Source: Carya illinoinensis
Taxonomy: Eukaryota; Streptophyta; Magnoliopsida; Fagales; Juglandaceae
Assembly: GCF_018687715.1 (NCBI RefSeq)
Contig: NC_056762.1
Span: forward strand, 42,136,520 to 42,200,519
Reading direction: 5' to 3'
Length of the DNA stretch: 64,000 nt
A program made the translations under genes and the position numbers. Of the stretch, positions 12,851 to 22,819 are shown piece after piece. Positions within the stretch are counted from its first letter, which is position 1; every line of letters starts with the position of its first letter. Below the pieces are notes generated by a model, which worked only from the letters and a program-made list of their open reading frames with translations, was not told where the DNA came from and searched no databases.

Positions 12851-13560
12851 AATTATATTGTTGCTTATTGTATTTTTTTTGCACTATACCTTTAAATATA
12901 ATAACTTCTAAATATACTATAGTTTAGAGACATAGTAATATAACTATATAATATATAATCAAACATATATTATATAGTTTAGTAACATATATAGTATAAA
13001 ATATCATATTACATCTAATATTATAGTCAAGTACATATATTAACCTATTATATATAACATATATATGGTATCATAGCATAGGGTTATATGTATCATATGC
13101 ATATATATATATATATAATGTTTATACTATTATATTAATATTATTATATTATTTAATAATAGGATATCTACTATTAATATATATAGTGTCATCTATACTA
13201 GTATATATATGTGATATTAGTTAATATCACATATAATATATATGTTATATAAATACATGAACATAGTTTCATGTATATAGTAGTCTATTTTATATTAATT
13301 ATACTATATAATATAACTTATACTATATACTATATAATATTCAATAGTATAATATATTTTAATTAAATATAATATAATATATATAATACATAGTGTTTAA
13401 TAATATATAAGTGCATTAAATATATTGCATTTAATATATTTAACAGTTAAAATATATTATAATTGAATTAATTAATATATTTAATATAATTAATACCGAA
13501 TATTGCATTTAAATATTATTTATTATCATGAAAAACCGATTAATTAGGGATGAGTATTAA
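12851..13560. other. Extremely AT-rich spacer in CACTA 1
   Basis: The sequence is dominated by TATATA-type runs over about 700 bp, with no gene. It separates the internal motif cluster from the plus-strand promoter at 13570-13620. Confidence 0.7.
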
Positions 13561-13569
13561 TATTCAGTT

Positions 13570-13620
13570 AATACGTTCGAACGGTATTAACTTACCGTTC
13601 GAACGGCACTGCATATATAA
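13570..13620 (+). promoter_or_regulatory. Promoter of the plus-strand CACTA 1 gene
   Basis: A TATA box (TATATAA, 13614-13620) is followed by a GC-richer leader. Two copies of the CGTTCGAACGG motif lie directly upstream, at 13573-13583 and 13596-13606. The motif sits about 10 bp from the TATA box, so a TNPA-like protein bound there could affect initiation, as in Spm autoregulation. That is inference. Confidence 0.5.
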
Positions 13621-14284
13621 GCCCTCGACGTCACTTTCACGGAAGTTTACGTCTCCATTTCCCCCGTTCTAAGCCTCTAAATCGTTGATCTCCGTCGTTG
13701 AACGCCGTCTTCACCGCCGTCAACAGTGCCCACTCAAAGCCTCTACCTCTAACTACCGGTATTTTTCATTTTTAAAGCATTTTACCGTTTAGATTTAGGT
13801 TTTTGATAGATTAATTGTTTAAGTTAGGGTAAACTGATTTATACATCAAAATAATCGGTAGATTTGCATAAATCCATGTTAGGAATGTTTATTTAGGTTT
13901 CTATTACATTTATTTTGGTGTAAAATCCAGGGAATCGAAGGATTCCATGGATTTCAATGGCCGAGTCGACTCGGCCTGGAATCCCGATCGACACGAATAT
14001 CGTTCGAACGCTATGTGTAGCGTTCGAACGATATAGCATAACGGTCGAACAGTTTGTCTGTAACCGTTCGACCGTTACAGGAATCGTTCGAACGGTTTTT
14101 AATATTATATTTATACTATTAATATTGATATTGAGAAATATATTTATTGTTGATAATGTTGTTCATAATATCAAATATTATTAAATTGTTGTTTGTTTCA
14201 AACTACTGTAAATAGTTCTTTATTGTATTTTTCTTGTTAATGTTATATATTTAGTTTGTAATTATAAATTTCAGGTTGATTATA
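13621..14284 (+). other. Leader and probable 5' UTR intron of the plus-strand CACTA 1 gene
   Basis: A leader rich in TCC and CGTC runs to about 13756. A likely intron then runs to the acceptor TTTCAG ending at 14275, ten bases before the ATG. Inside it, at 14000-14095, are about six more TTCGAAC-type motifs. A perfect 18-bp palindrome GGCCGAGTCGACTCGGCC occupies 13959-13976 and is framed by GGATTCC and GGAATCC. The donor site was chosen by eye (CCG|GTATTT near 13757). Confidence 0.45.
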
Positions 14285-14587
14285 ATGTCTACTTCTAGAT
14301 CGGCACGTAAGCGACGCAATCTTGGTGAGAGTAGTAGTGGTCCAGTTCGAGAGAGGACAGTTTCACTGGAGCGACCAATGAAGATTTCTGATTTCCAGAG
14401 TCTTCTCTGGGAGGGTCATTCATTGCCCTCAATATTCAGTGATCGTGGTTGGGGACCTATCTTGGATGAACGGGAGGAAGCATGGGAGCCAGTCTCCTAC
14501 ATTGACATTGTTGCCGAGTTCTATAGAGAACTCGGCAGTGCCAGCGCAGATGATTCTGGGGCCTACAGTATCACTGTCCGAGGAGTA
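14285..14587 (+). pseudogene. Plant transposon protein gene of CACTA 1, 5' part (split by gypsy)
   Basis: The ATG at 14285 opens a basic, serine- and arginine-rich start (STSRSARKRR), followed by an acidic WEGHSLPSIF...SYIDIVAEFYREL region. The frame runs directly into the gypsy insertion. It continues in frame at 26142 if the retrotransposon and one copy of the GAGTA duplication are removed. Together the two parts would encode roughly 400 residues. The family is described for the 3' part. Confidence 0.75.
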
Positions 14588-17500
14588 TGTAACAGCCCGC
14601 TAGAAATTCAATTGTGAAATTTCTATTAACTTTAGGAACCTCATGAAAACCCCATAAGTTTTCACGAATCCATTAATCGTATAGGTTTTTGTCTAACTAC
14701 ATAGTTAGTGTTATTATTGACTATGGTATCAGAAGTGTATTTTTGATTTTTGGAGATAGTTAGAAGTGTCAAAATGTATTATGTTTTGTGCCATTAGACT
14801 CGGAGGGTTATTTAAAGTCTTATGGTGCAATAACATTTTTTCATATTTTCGGACAAAACGTCTGTTCAAAACTGTAGATATTATTGGATAAAAAGAAATA
14901 TCTTGAGATAATTTTCGTGAATATTATTGGGTAAAAATATTTTGAGTTGATTTTTATAGATACTATTAGATAAAAATATCTTAAGTTGATTTTTTGTAGA
15001 TATTATTGGATAGAATATTATGAGATAATCTTTTATAGATATTTTGGGTAGGAGAAAACCACACTCAACTCTCAACTCCAGCCTTATCACCTCCCTTATC
15101 TCATCCATAAATATTTCCAGCCAGCACCCATGAACTTATCTTCAATTACACCTTCCAATAAAAGATTATCAAACACTTTCTCTCGGACAGCTTTTAGGAG
15201 ATCTTTTGCACGCCCATTTCGAAGCTGTTGTAAGTGTTTTATCATAAAGTCTCCTTCATATAAGTTGTTCCTTTTTGAGTCTAGTTTACATGGATATCTT
15301 ATTTGCCCCATTTGAAGATCATTTAGTCAGTCAAATATTGTGTAAACTATAGAAATGTCATTCTGGGAGATAAATTGGAGAATATGTTATAGTTTGGAGT
15401 TTTTCACCAAGCTAATGGATAGATATTGGTCCGAAATTTTTATGGAGTATTTTTAACATGATATGTGACTATTGGTTGAGGAGTTTTGTATGATTAAAGG
15501 TTTTGATGAAAGATTTTCTTAGATTTAGAAACTTAGAAACTGGAAGAAGAAAAACAGTTTCTGTTTTGAGAAAGTTTAACTCTTTAGTGGTCTAAACCTA
15601 TTCTAATGACTTTAATAATTTTATTGGAGGATCCTAAGTATCTTATATACATGTTATATTATTATTTTGAAGATATTTGATATTAGTTTCAAAGATATGA
15701 AATTTTATGCAAAGAGATATTCAAATAAGCCAAAGTGTGGATATTCTTGGCTAAATTTATGTTTTGGTTAATTTCTAACCATGTGATCTTGAATTAGAAG
15801 CTTATATATGTTTTAGGACATCTTTTTAAACCATGTGATGGTTTGGTTTGAAGATCATATATTTATAAGTCATAGATCAAGAGATTTATCAAAACTAGTT
15901 GAGGAAAAAGTTTCTATTTTTGGACTAAGTGTAAAACCAAAAACTCCAAATGTTATTTTGTAATTTTGGTGATTTTGGTTTGATGATTTAAAGCATGGTT
16001 GATGTTAGGATGATATTATGAATATGTTAGAAGTAAGATTTGATTTTTGAAACTCTTGGAGATGTTTTGATTTAAGGTCAAAACTTGTGATTCAAGTGCT
16101 TGGATCTTTTTACAAAAAATTTTGGTGTTGATTATTAGCTTTTTCTAAATGGATGTTTTAAGTATGGTTTTGAACTTAGGATTGGAAGATGTTTGTTGTA
16201 AAATTTTGGTTTAAGCATGAGTTTTGAAGTTGAAAAGAATTGCAAAAAAAAAAAAATAAGGGAAATGGTCTATGGATGTTTCGGCCATAGTGTGTTTTCC
16301 ATAGTTGTGTTTTGTTTTAAATTTTTCTGAGTTGATATTTAAGTTTAGGACAAAATTTACATGAGGAATGTAAATTTTGGAAACTTTTGGAGTTAGTATG
16401 CAAAATCCTTAAGTTATGGATAAAACGATCATTTTTCCACATGTAGAGAGTAGAATGAAAATTTTACTCTTTAAGTTAGTATTTTCCATATTTCAAATTA
16501 TTAGTGATTTAGTTCTAACTTTTAGAATCACTAATTACAGTTTCTCGTGATCGCACTTGAAATTTTATAAGAAACGTGGAGATCGAGGTAAGTTAGCTTT
16601 TAACTTACTAGCAGTCTATTGTGTATGTGTGCTAAGTAAAGGAACTACAGTGTATGTATGTATGTTATCATATATGTCATGCCATGCCAAGTTATCACGT
16701 AATTATCTATTATACAGAATTTATTCTATCATCAATTTTTATCTGTTACATAATATATTCTGTCATGTATTACTGTACATTACAAGTATGTCATGTTAAA
16801 TATGTTGTCTATTATATGTTATGCCATGTTACGAAATATTTCTATCTCAAGTTGGTCATATATTTCAAGTTATGTTCAAATCACGTTATGTTACGTCAGG
16901 GCTCCAGTCCTTTCGTTTTCCAGTCACGTTTCATTTTGAGTACATTCAGTTTGTGTAGAATACATGGGGTCACAACAACTGTGGAGTATGTATTTAACAG
17001 CATTGTGATGTGTAGAATACATGGGGCCACAACAACTGTGGAGTATGTATTTACACGTAGAATACATAGAGCCACAACAACTGTGGAGTATGTATTTTTC
17101 ATGTTAAGTCAAGTTTGCGCAGAATACATGGGGCCACAACAACTGTGGAGTATGTATTTACACGTAGAATATATGGGGCCACAACAACTGTGGAGTATGT
17201 ATTTTTCATGTTAATTCAAGTTTCAGAGTAAGTTCATACTAAGTCAAGTTTCAGATCAAGTTCATGTCAAGTCAAGTTCAGTTCATGTTTCAATTTAAGT
17301 TATGTGAATTATACTATGTTGTACGCTAAGTTATGCTTTAATTATTTATGAATTTGATTATGCATTTATGCTTTTACTATCATCCATGCATCATTAGCAT
17401 GTGTGGAAGTTTTTTGTTAACTTGCTGAGATTTGAAATCAAATCTCACTGTGGTAGTCCCAACTACCATTCCCCTCGAATGGTAGATCTTGTTACAGGAC

Positions 17501-17890
17501 CTGAAGGAGGATCAGGAGCTGACCAACTAGACACAGTCGATTGAACGACGGTGCGTCGTTAATGTTAATATAGTAGTTAAATTACTACTTGTACGATGGA
17601 GTTGCATCTCCAGTACTTTTGGATCATAACTATTTTGGACTAGTGTTGTGATTTTAGTTATTCAATAGGTTTTTATGTATGGAGTATGTTTTAAGCATTT
17701 GGGATATTTTCAATTTGGTGCATAGTATTGCTAAAAAAAAAATTATCCGCTCCGAATATTGCATATTGTTAGATGCATGTTAGGAATATTGCATCTTATA
17801 TGTCATGAACGGGGGCAGGTAACCTTGTGTTGCATGTCTCGACGCTTCAAATTTCCGTTCGATCCCAAATGGAATTTGGGGGGCGTCACA
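14588..17890 (+). repeat. 5' LTR of the gypsy element
   Basis: It begins TGTAACAGCC and ends GGCGTCACA (3,303 bp). It carries a five-copy tandem repeat at 16955-17203. Predicted reading frames inside it (for example 16557-17214) simply translate LTR sequence and repeats and are not genes. Confidence 0.95.
16955..17203 (+). repeat. Five-copy hairpin tandem repeat in the 5' LTR
   Basis: Five units of about 40 bp follow the pattern GTAGAATACATGGGGCCACA, a short AACAAC loop, then TGTGGAGTATGTATTT. Each unit is an imperfect palindrome: AATACAT pairs with ATGTATT and CCACA pairs with TGTGG. The units start near 16955, 17012, 17057, 17118 and 17164 and are separated by variable spacers. The array is repeated in the 3' LTR at 25201-25450. 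Confidence 0.9.
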
Positions 17891-17893
17891 GGG

Positions 17894-17905
17894 TGGTATC
17901 AGAGC
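17894..17905 (+). other. Primer-binding site (initiator tRNA-Met)
   Basis: TGGTATCAGAGC lies three bases after the 5' LTR. This is the standard plant LTR-retrotransposon sequence complementary to the 3' end of initiator tRNA-Met. Confidence 0.9.
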
Positions 17906-18058
17906 AATACGTCTCTGGGCAGTAAATCCACATGTCCTTAGGAAATGCACCAAATATTAGGTTTGAAATTTAGTTATCATTAGGCTTGAATTTCTTAAAG
18001 GTATGAGAGGTATTATGTGATTGTAATATGTATACTCGTGTGTTACAGGAAGGGACAA

Positions 18059-19127
18059 ATGACTCATGGTAGAATACCTCAAAACCCTGAAGGTGGTATC
18101 AATCAGGAGAATCATGATTCCCCGATAGATGGAGGATTAGCTGAAGCTGTGCGTATGCTGACTGACGTGCTTAGACATCAGCAACAGCAACAAGTGAACG
18201 CACTTAGACCCGAAGTTAGGGGTTGTCCATATGAGAAGTTTATGCTTTACCGTTACCCAAATTTTTTTGGTAATGAAGGACCACTGAGAGCCGGGAAATG
18301 GATTATAGATCTCGAGAGAACGTACGAGATTTGTGGATGTCTTGAGGACCAAAAGGTTCTATATGCTGGATACCTATTCCAAGGAGAAGCTGGAATATGG
18401 TGGGATACACGTAGGCAACTTCTAGTTAGGGAACTAGGTAGTATGGCTGCATTGTCTTGGGAGAGGTTCAAGGAAGAGTTTGACAACATATTCTTCCCAG
18501 ACTCTGTCAAACAATTGAAAGCCTTGGAATTTGCGTCCTTAACACAAGGTAGTTTGACTGTAGAGCAGTATGCCGCTAAATTCATGGCATTGGGAAGGTT
18601 TGCACCACACTTGATTTCAACTCAAAAGATGCAGGCACAAAAGTTTCAAGTAGGACTTCTGCCTAGAATCCGAAGTCAAGTAGCTTGCCTTAGAATAGAG
18701 AATTACCAAGAGTTGGTAAATGTAGCGACAATAGCAGAGGCTGAGCAGAAGGAATTGGCGATCCAGAACATGACCGATCGAAAGAGGGCCATGCCATTTA
18801 CTACAAGCAGTAGTGCTGAGAAAAAGAGGCCTTTTTCTAGTCCGGAGAAAGGCAAGGGAATAATGATTGGAGGACAGAAGCCGTCCTTTTATTCACCATG
18901 CCCTAAGTGTGGTAAGCTTCATTCTGGAGAATGTTACAAGGGATATGGAGTCTGTTACCGATGTGGAAAATCAGGACATATGATTAGAGATTGTCCTAAC
19001 GCCAAACAAGGTAGTGGAGCTGGTGATCGCAAGCCAAGGCCCCACATCCCGGCACGAGTGTATGCAGTAACACCCGGTAATTTTGATGTTGACGCACCTG
19101 AAACTGATGAAGCTGGCGTCATGACTG
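18059..19127 (+). CDS. gag: gypsy Gag polyprotein
   Basis: Gag forms the particle that packages element RNA. The likely start is ATG 18059 (MTHGRIPQ); an upstream in-frame ATG at 18017 is less typical. Residues about 60-230 form the retrotransposon gag domain (LERTYEICGCLEDQKV, GEAGIWWDTRRQL, LTQGSLTVEQYAAKFMALGR). A classic CCHC zinc knuckle, CYRCGKSGHMIRDC, lies near the C-terminus, preceded by a second CPKCGKLHSGEC cluster. The frame runs to 19165, but protein homology continues across a 108-nt GT-AG stretch (19128-19235) into protease, so Gag and Pol are probably one reading frame after splicing. Confidence 0.9.
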
Positions 19128-19235
19128 GTATTTTTTTTATTTTAAATTTTTTTCTTTCCTTTTAGTATTTATGATGTTGCAGGTATTATGAATGTGTTAG
19201 AATTAGTATTAATATTGGTGTATATATTTTTTTAG
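19128..19235 (+). other. Probable intron between gag and protease of the gypsy element
   Basis: This is a 108-nt, AT- and T-rich stretch. It starts GTATTTTTTT and ends TATTTTTTTAG. It contains an in-frame stop. Removing it joins MTG directly to RVNLFRFSAYALFDSGA in the same frame, restoring the usual gag-to-protease junction of this lineage. It could instead be an insertion. Confidence 0.6.
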
Positions 19236-22200
19236 GAAGGGTTAATTTGTTTAGGTTCTCGGCTTATGCACTATTCGATTCAGGTGCGTTGCAGTCCTTT
19301 GTGTCTGCAGCGTTTGCACGAATTTGTAGTTTGCAGACTGAACTATTACCACAACGGGTTGTAGTATTAATTCCCGATGGGAATACAGTATCTTGTACCC
19401 GTTTAGTTAATGATTGTCCGTTAGAGCTAGAAGGAAGGACACTGAAGGCTAACTTGTTAGTATTCGGTCAGATGGAATTCGACCTGATTTTGGGGATGGA
19501 CTGGCTTTTCAAGCACTACGCTAGGATAGACTGTCGGAAATGAGAGGTTGTGTTTGAACCTCCAACTGAAGACAGGATGAGTTACGCAGGAACATCAGTT
19601 AAGGCCACCCCACCTTTGATCTCGGCGTTGCAAGCTAGGAAGTGTATCGATGATGGAGCCTCAGCGTTTCTATTGATAACTGTAGAGGAGACAACCAAAA
19701 CTATAGGAATCCAAGGGATACCTGTGGTTGAAGACTTTCCTGAAGTTTTCGTTGATGAGTTACCTGGTTTACCACCAGATAGAGAAGTAGAATTCCAAAT
19801 AGAGTTGGAGCCGGCAACAACTCCGACTCACAAGGCGCCATATCGTATGGCCCCTACCGAGTTGAAGGAGCTCAAGCTACAATTGGAAGAACTTTTGGAG
19901 AAGGGTTTTATCCGCCCTAGTTCTTCGCCGTGGGGAGCACCTGTGTTATTTGTGAAGAAAAAAGATGGATCTATGAGGATGTGTATAGACTATAGAGAGT
20001 TGAATAAGGTGACGATTAAGAATAGATACCCATTACCCAGAATCGATGATTTGTTGGATCAATTGCAAGGAGCAGCAGTGTTTTCAAAGATTGACCTGAG
20101 ATCCGGGTATCATTAGCTAAAAGTCAAGGATCAAGATGTGCTGAAAACTGCCTTTAGGACAAGGTATGGCCACTTCGAGTTTTTAGTGATGCCTTTTGGG
20201 TTAACCAATGCTCCAGTCGCATTCATGGACATGATGAACAAAATATTCAGACCTTATTTGGATAATTTTGTTGTCGTATTCATTGATGACATCTTAATCT
20301 ACTCTAAGAACAAGGAGGAACACAGACATCATCTAAGCATGGCTTTAACTATACTTAAGGATCAGAAACTTTATGCCAAACTTAGTAAGTGTGAGTTCTG
20401 GCTGGAAGAAGTAAAATTTCTAGGTCATGTGATCTCTAGTAGAGGAGTAGCAGTAGACCCGAGCAAGATTGAAGCCGTAACGAACTGGCAGAGACCGACC
20501 AGTGTGCATGAGATCCGAAGTTTCTAAGGACTGGCTGGTTACTATAGGAGATTTGTGGAAGGATTCTCCCGTTTGTCTGGACCACTCAACGCCCTGACTA
20601 AGAAAAATGTGAAATTTACTTGGAATGATAAGTGCGAAACAAGTTTTCTTGAGTTGAAGAAAAGACTTACCACCGCACCGGTACTTACACTGCCGGAACC
20701 TCTTAAATCTTTTGTGGTATATAGCGATGCATCTAAGGCAGGACTTGGATGTGTGCTAATGCAAGAAGGGAAAGTGGTTGCTTATGCTTCACGACAACTG
20801 AAGAATCACGAACAGAATTATCCTACTCATGATTTGGAATTAGCTGCAGTAGTTTTTGCTCTTAAGATTTGGAGACATTATTTGTATGGCGAGAAGTGTG
20901 AAGTCTTCACGGATCACAAAAGCCTAAAGTACCTGTTTGAGCAGAAGAATCTTAATATGAGGCAAAGAAGATGGCTGGAATTAATCAGCGACTATCAGTG
21001 CGACATCAAGTATCATCCTGGAAAGGCCAATGTGGTAGCTGATGCTTTAAGCCGCAAGAGCAGACAAGAAGCTTCATCAGTTCCTTCATCAGAAGTAAAT
21101 TTCCTCTTATGTAGTATGAGAAAACTGTTGATTAGAAACCGTAGTTAGGAAACCATGTTGACTACAATCCAAGAATTCATTCCATTGGACTGGGAAGAAC
21201 TGAAAGACCGTCAAAAGAAGGACAGTAAACTTGCGGAAGTTGTAAAAAAGATCGAAAAGTCAAAAGGACCAGTGGACTTTAGCCTCAGAGAGGATGGGAC
21301 TCTGTATTACAAGGACCGAAGAGTCATTCCAGCAGATGAAGAGTTAAAGGAAAAAGTACTAAAGGAAGCTCATAACACACCTTACACTGCTCATCCTGGT
21401 AGTACAAAAATGTATCAGGATTTGAAACAGTCTTTTGGTGGGAAGGAATGAAGAAGGATGTAGCAGAATTTGTGAACAAATGTTTTGTCTGTAGATTAGT
21501 AAAAGCAGAGCACCAAAAGCCAGCCGGTAAATTGCAGTCATTGCCAATCCCAGAATGGAAATGGGAGGATATTTTCATGGATTTTATAGTAGGCTTTCCA
21601 AGGACCTCAGCCGGAAATAATACTATCTGGGTAATAGTTGATCGTCTGACAAAAAGTGCTCACTTCATACCCATTAAGAATACAGATTCTCTAGAAAGAT
21701 TGACGAGAATTTATATAGCATAGATTGTCAGATTGCATGGAGTGCCTAAGACGATCGTATCAGATAGAGACCCTCGTTTTACGTCACGCTTCTGGAAAAG
21801 TTTACAAGAATCGATGGGCTCTAGTCTGAAGTTTAGTAGTGCATACCACCCACAAACAGATGGACAGACAGAAAGGACGATTCAAACTTTGGAAGATATG
21901 CTAAGAGCCTGTGTTTTAGATTACGAAGGGAATTGGGAGAAACAATTACCTTTGGTAGAATTTGCTTATAACAATAGTTTCCAGGCCACTATTCAAATGG
22001 CACCATATGAAGCCTTGTATGGTAGAAAGTGTAGATCACCTCTGTATTGAGATGAAGTAGGGGAAAGCAAAGTAGTTGGACCAGAAGTCTTACAAGAGAT
22101 TAAGGACCAAGTACACTTGATTAAAGAAAGGATGAAAACAGCACAGAGTCGACAGAAGAGCTACGCTGATAATCGAAGGAGGAGCATAGATTTTAAAGTT

Positions 22201-22623
22201 GGAGATTGGGTCTATGTGAAGGTATCTCCTATGAGAGGAGTAAGTCGTTTCGGAGTGAAAAACAAGTTAAGTCCGAGATATGTGGGATCCTATGAGATAG
22301 TGGAGAAAGTGGGAGTAGTTGCATATCGTTTGGAATTGCCAACTGAGTTCCATGGAATTCATAATGTTTTCCACGTGTCTTCTTTGAAAAAGAGTTTTGG
22401 GAATCAGACACCAATGATAGTGGATCCTGATAGCATACCTTTACAACCCAACTTGACCTATGAAGAGAAGCCAATGCAAATTCTTGACTGGAAAGATAAA
22501 GAGTTGCGGAACCGTAAGATCCCATTGGTCAAAGTACTTTGGCAAAATCATAATATTCAAGAGGCGACTTGGGAGAAGGAAGTTGATATGCGAGCCAAGT
22601 ACCCCCAGTTATTTGACATCTAA
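19236..22623 (+). pseudogene. pol: gypsy Pol polyprotein, broken
   Basis: In order: aspartic protease (ALFDSGALQSF, 19265-19310); reverse transcriptase with [10 protein letters not shown] (about 20280); RNase H ([10 protein letters not shown] and [10 protein letters not shown]); integrase with zinc-binding H...H...CxxC residues (HNTPYTAHPG to CFVC), the DDE core ([29 protein letters not shown]); and a chromodomain-like tail (VLWQNHNIQEATWEKE). Stops occur at 19541, 20114, 20525, 21146, 21721 and 22048, with a one-base deletion near 21437. At 20114 and 21721 the expected residue is Gln (CAG to TAG), and at 22048 Trp (TGG to TGA). These fit cytosine-deamination decay. Confidence 0.92.
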
Positions 22624-22806
22624 ATTCAGTCTTGCAGAGTTGTTTTGGGCTTATGCTTAATTGATACTTTGTGGTTCACTTGTACGGGACTGACAATATC
22701 AGACGTTGTACTTCGCTATTCGAATATCAATAAAGTATATGTGTTTCCTTAACTTTTGAATTGTTATTTCTTACTTACTTCGATTTCGAGGACGAAATCT
22801 TTTTTT

Positions 22807-22819
22807 TAGGAGGGGAGAT
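22807..22819 (+). other. Polypurine tract of the gypsy element
   Basis: AGGAGGGGAGAT abuts the 3' LTR and follows the conserved phrase GAGGACGAAATC. It primes plus-strand DNA synthesis in this class. The stretch 22624-22806 is an AT-rich 3' untranslated region. Confidence 0.85.

Noticed and set aside
12851..13560. AT-rich block as an origin or matrix-attachment region
   Set aside because: Base composition alone is not evidence; plant transposon interiors are often this AT-rich.
16955..17203. Regularly spaced repeats resembling a CRISPR array
   Set aside because: Repeats lie inside both LTRs of a retrotransposon in a plant nuclear genome, spacers are not uniform, and there are no cas genes.
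16557..17214. Overlapping ORFs of 80-186 codons repeated at 24803-25460
   Set aside because: They translate LTR sequence and its hairpin repeats; both LTRs give the same frames and no domain is recognisable.
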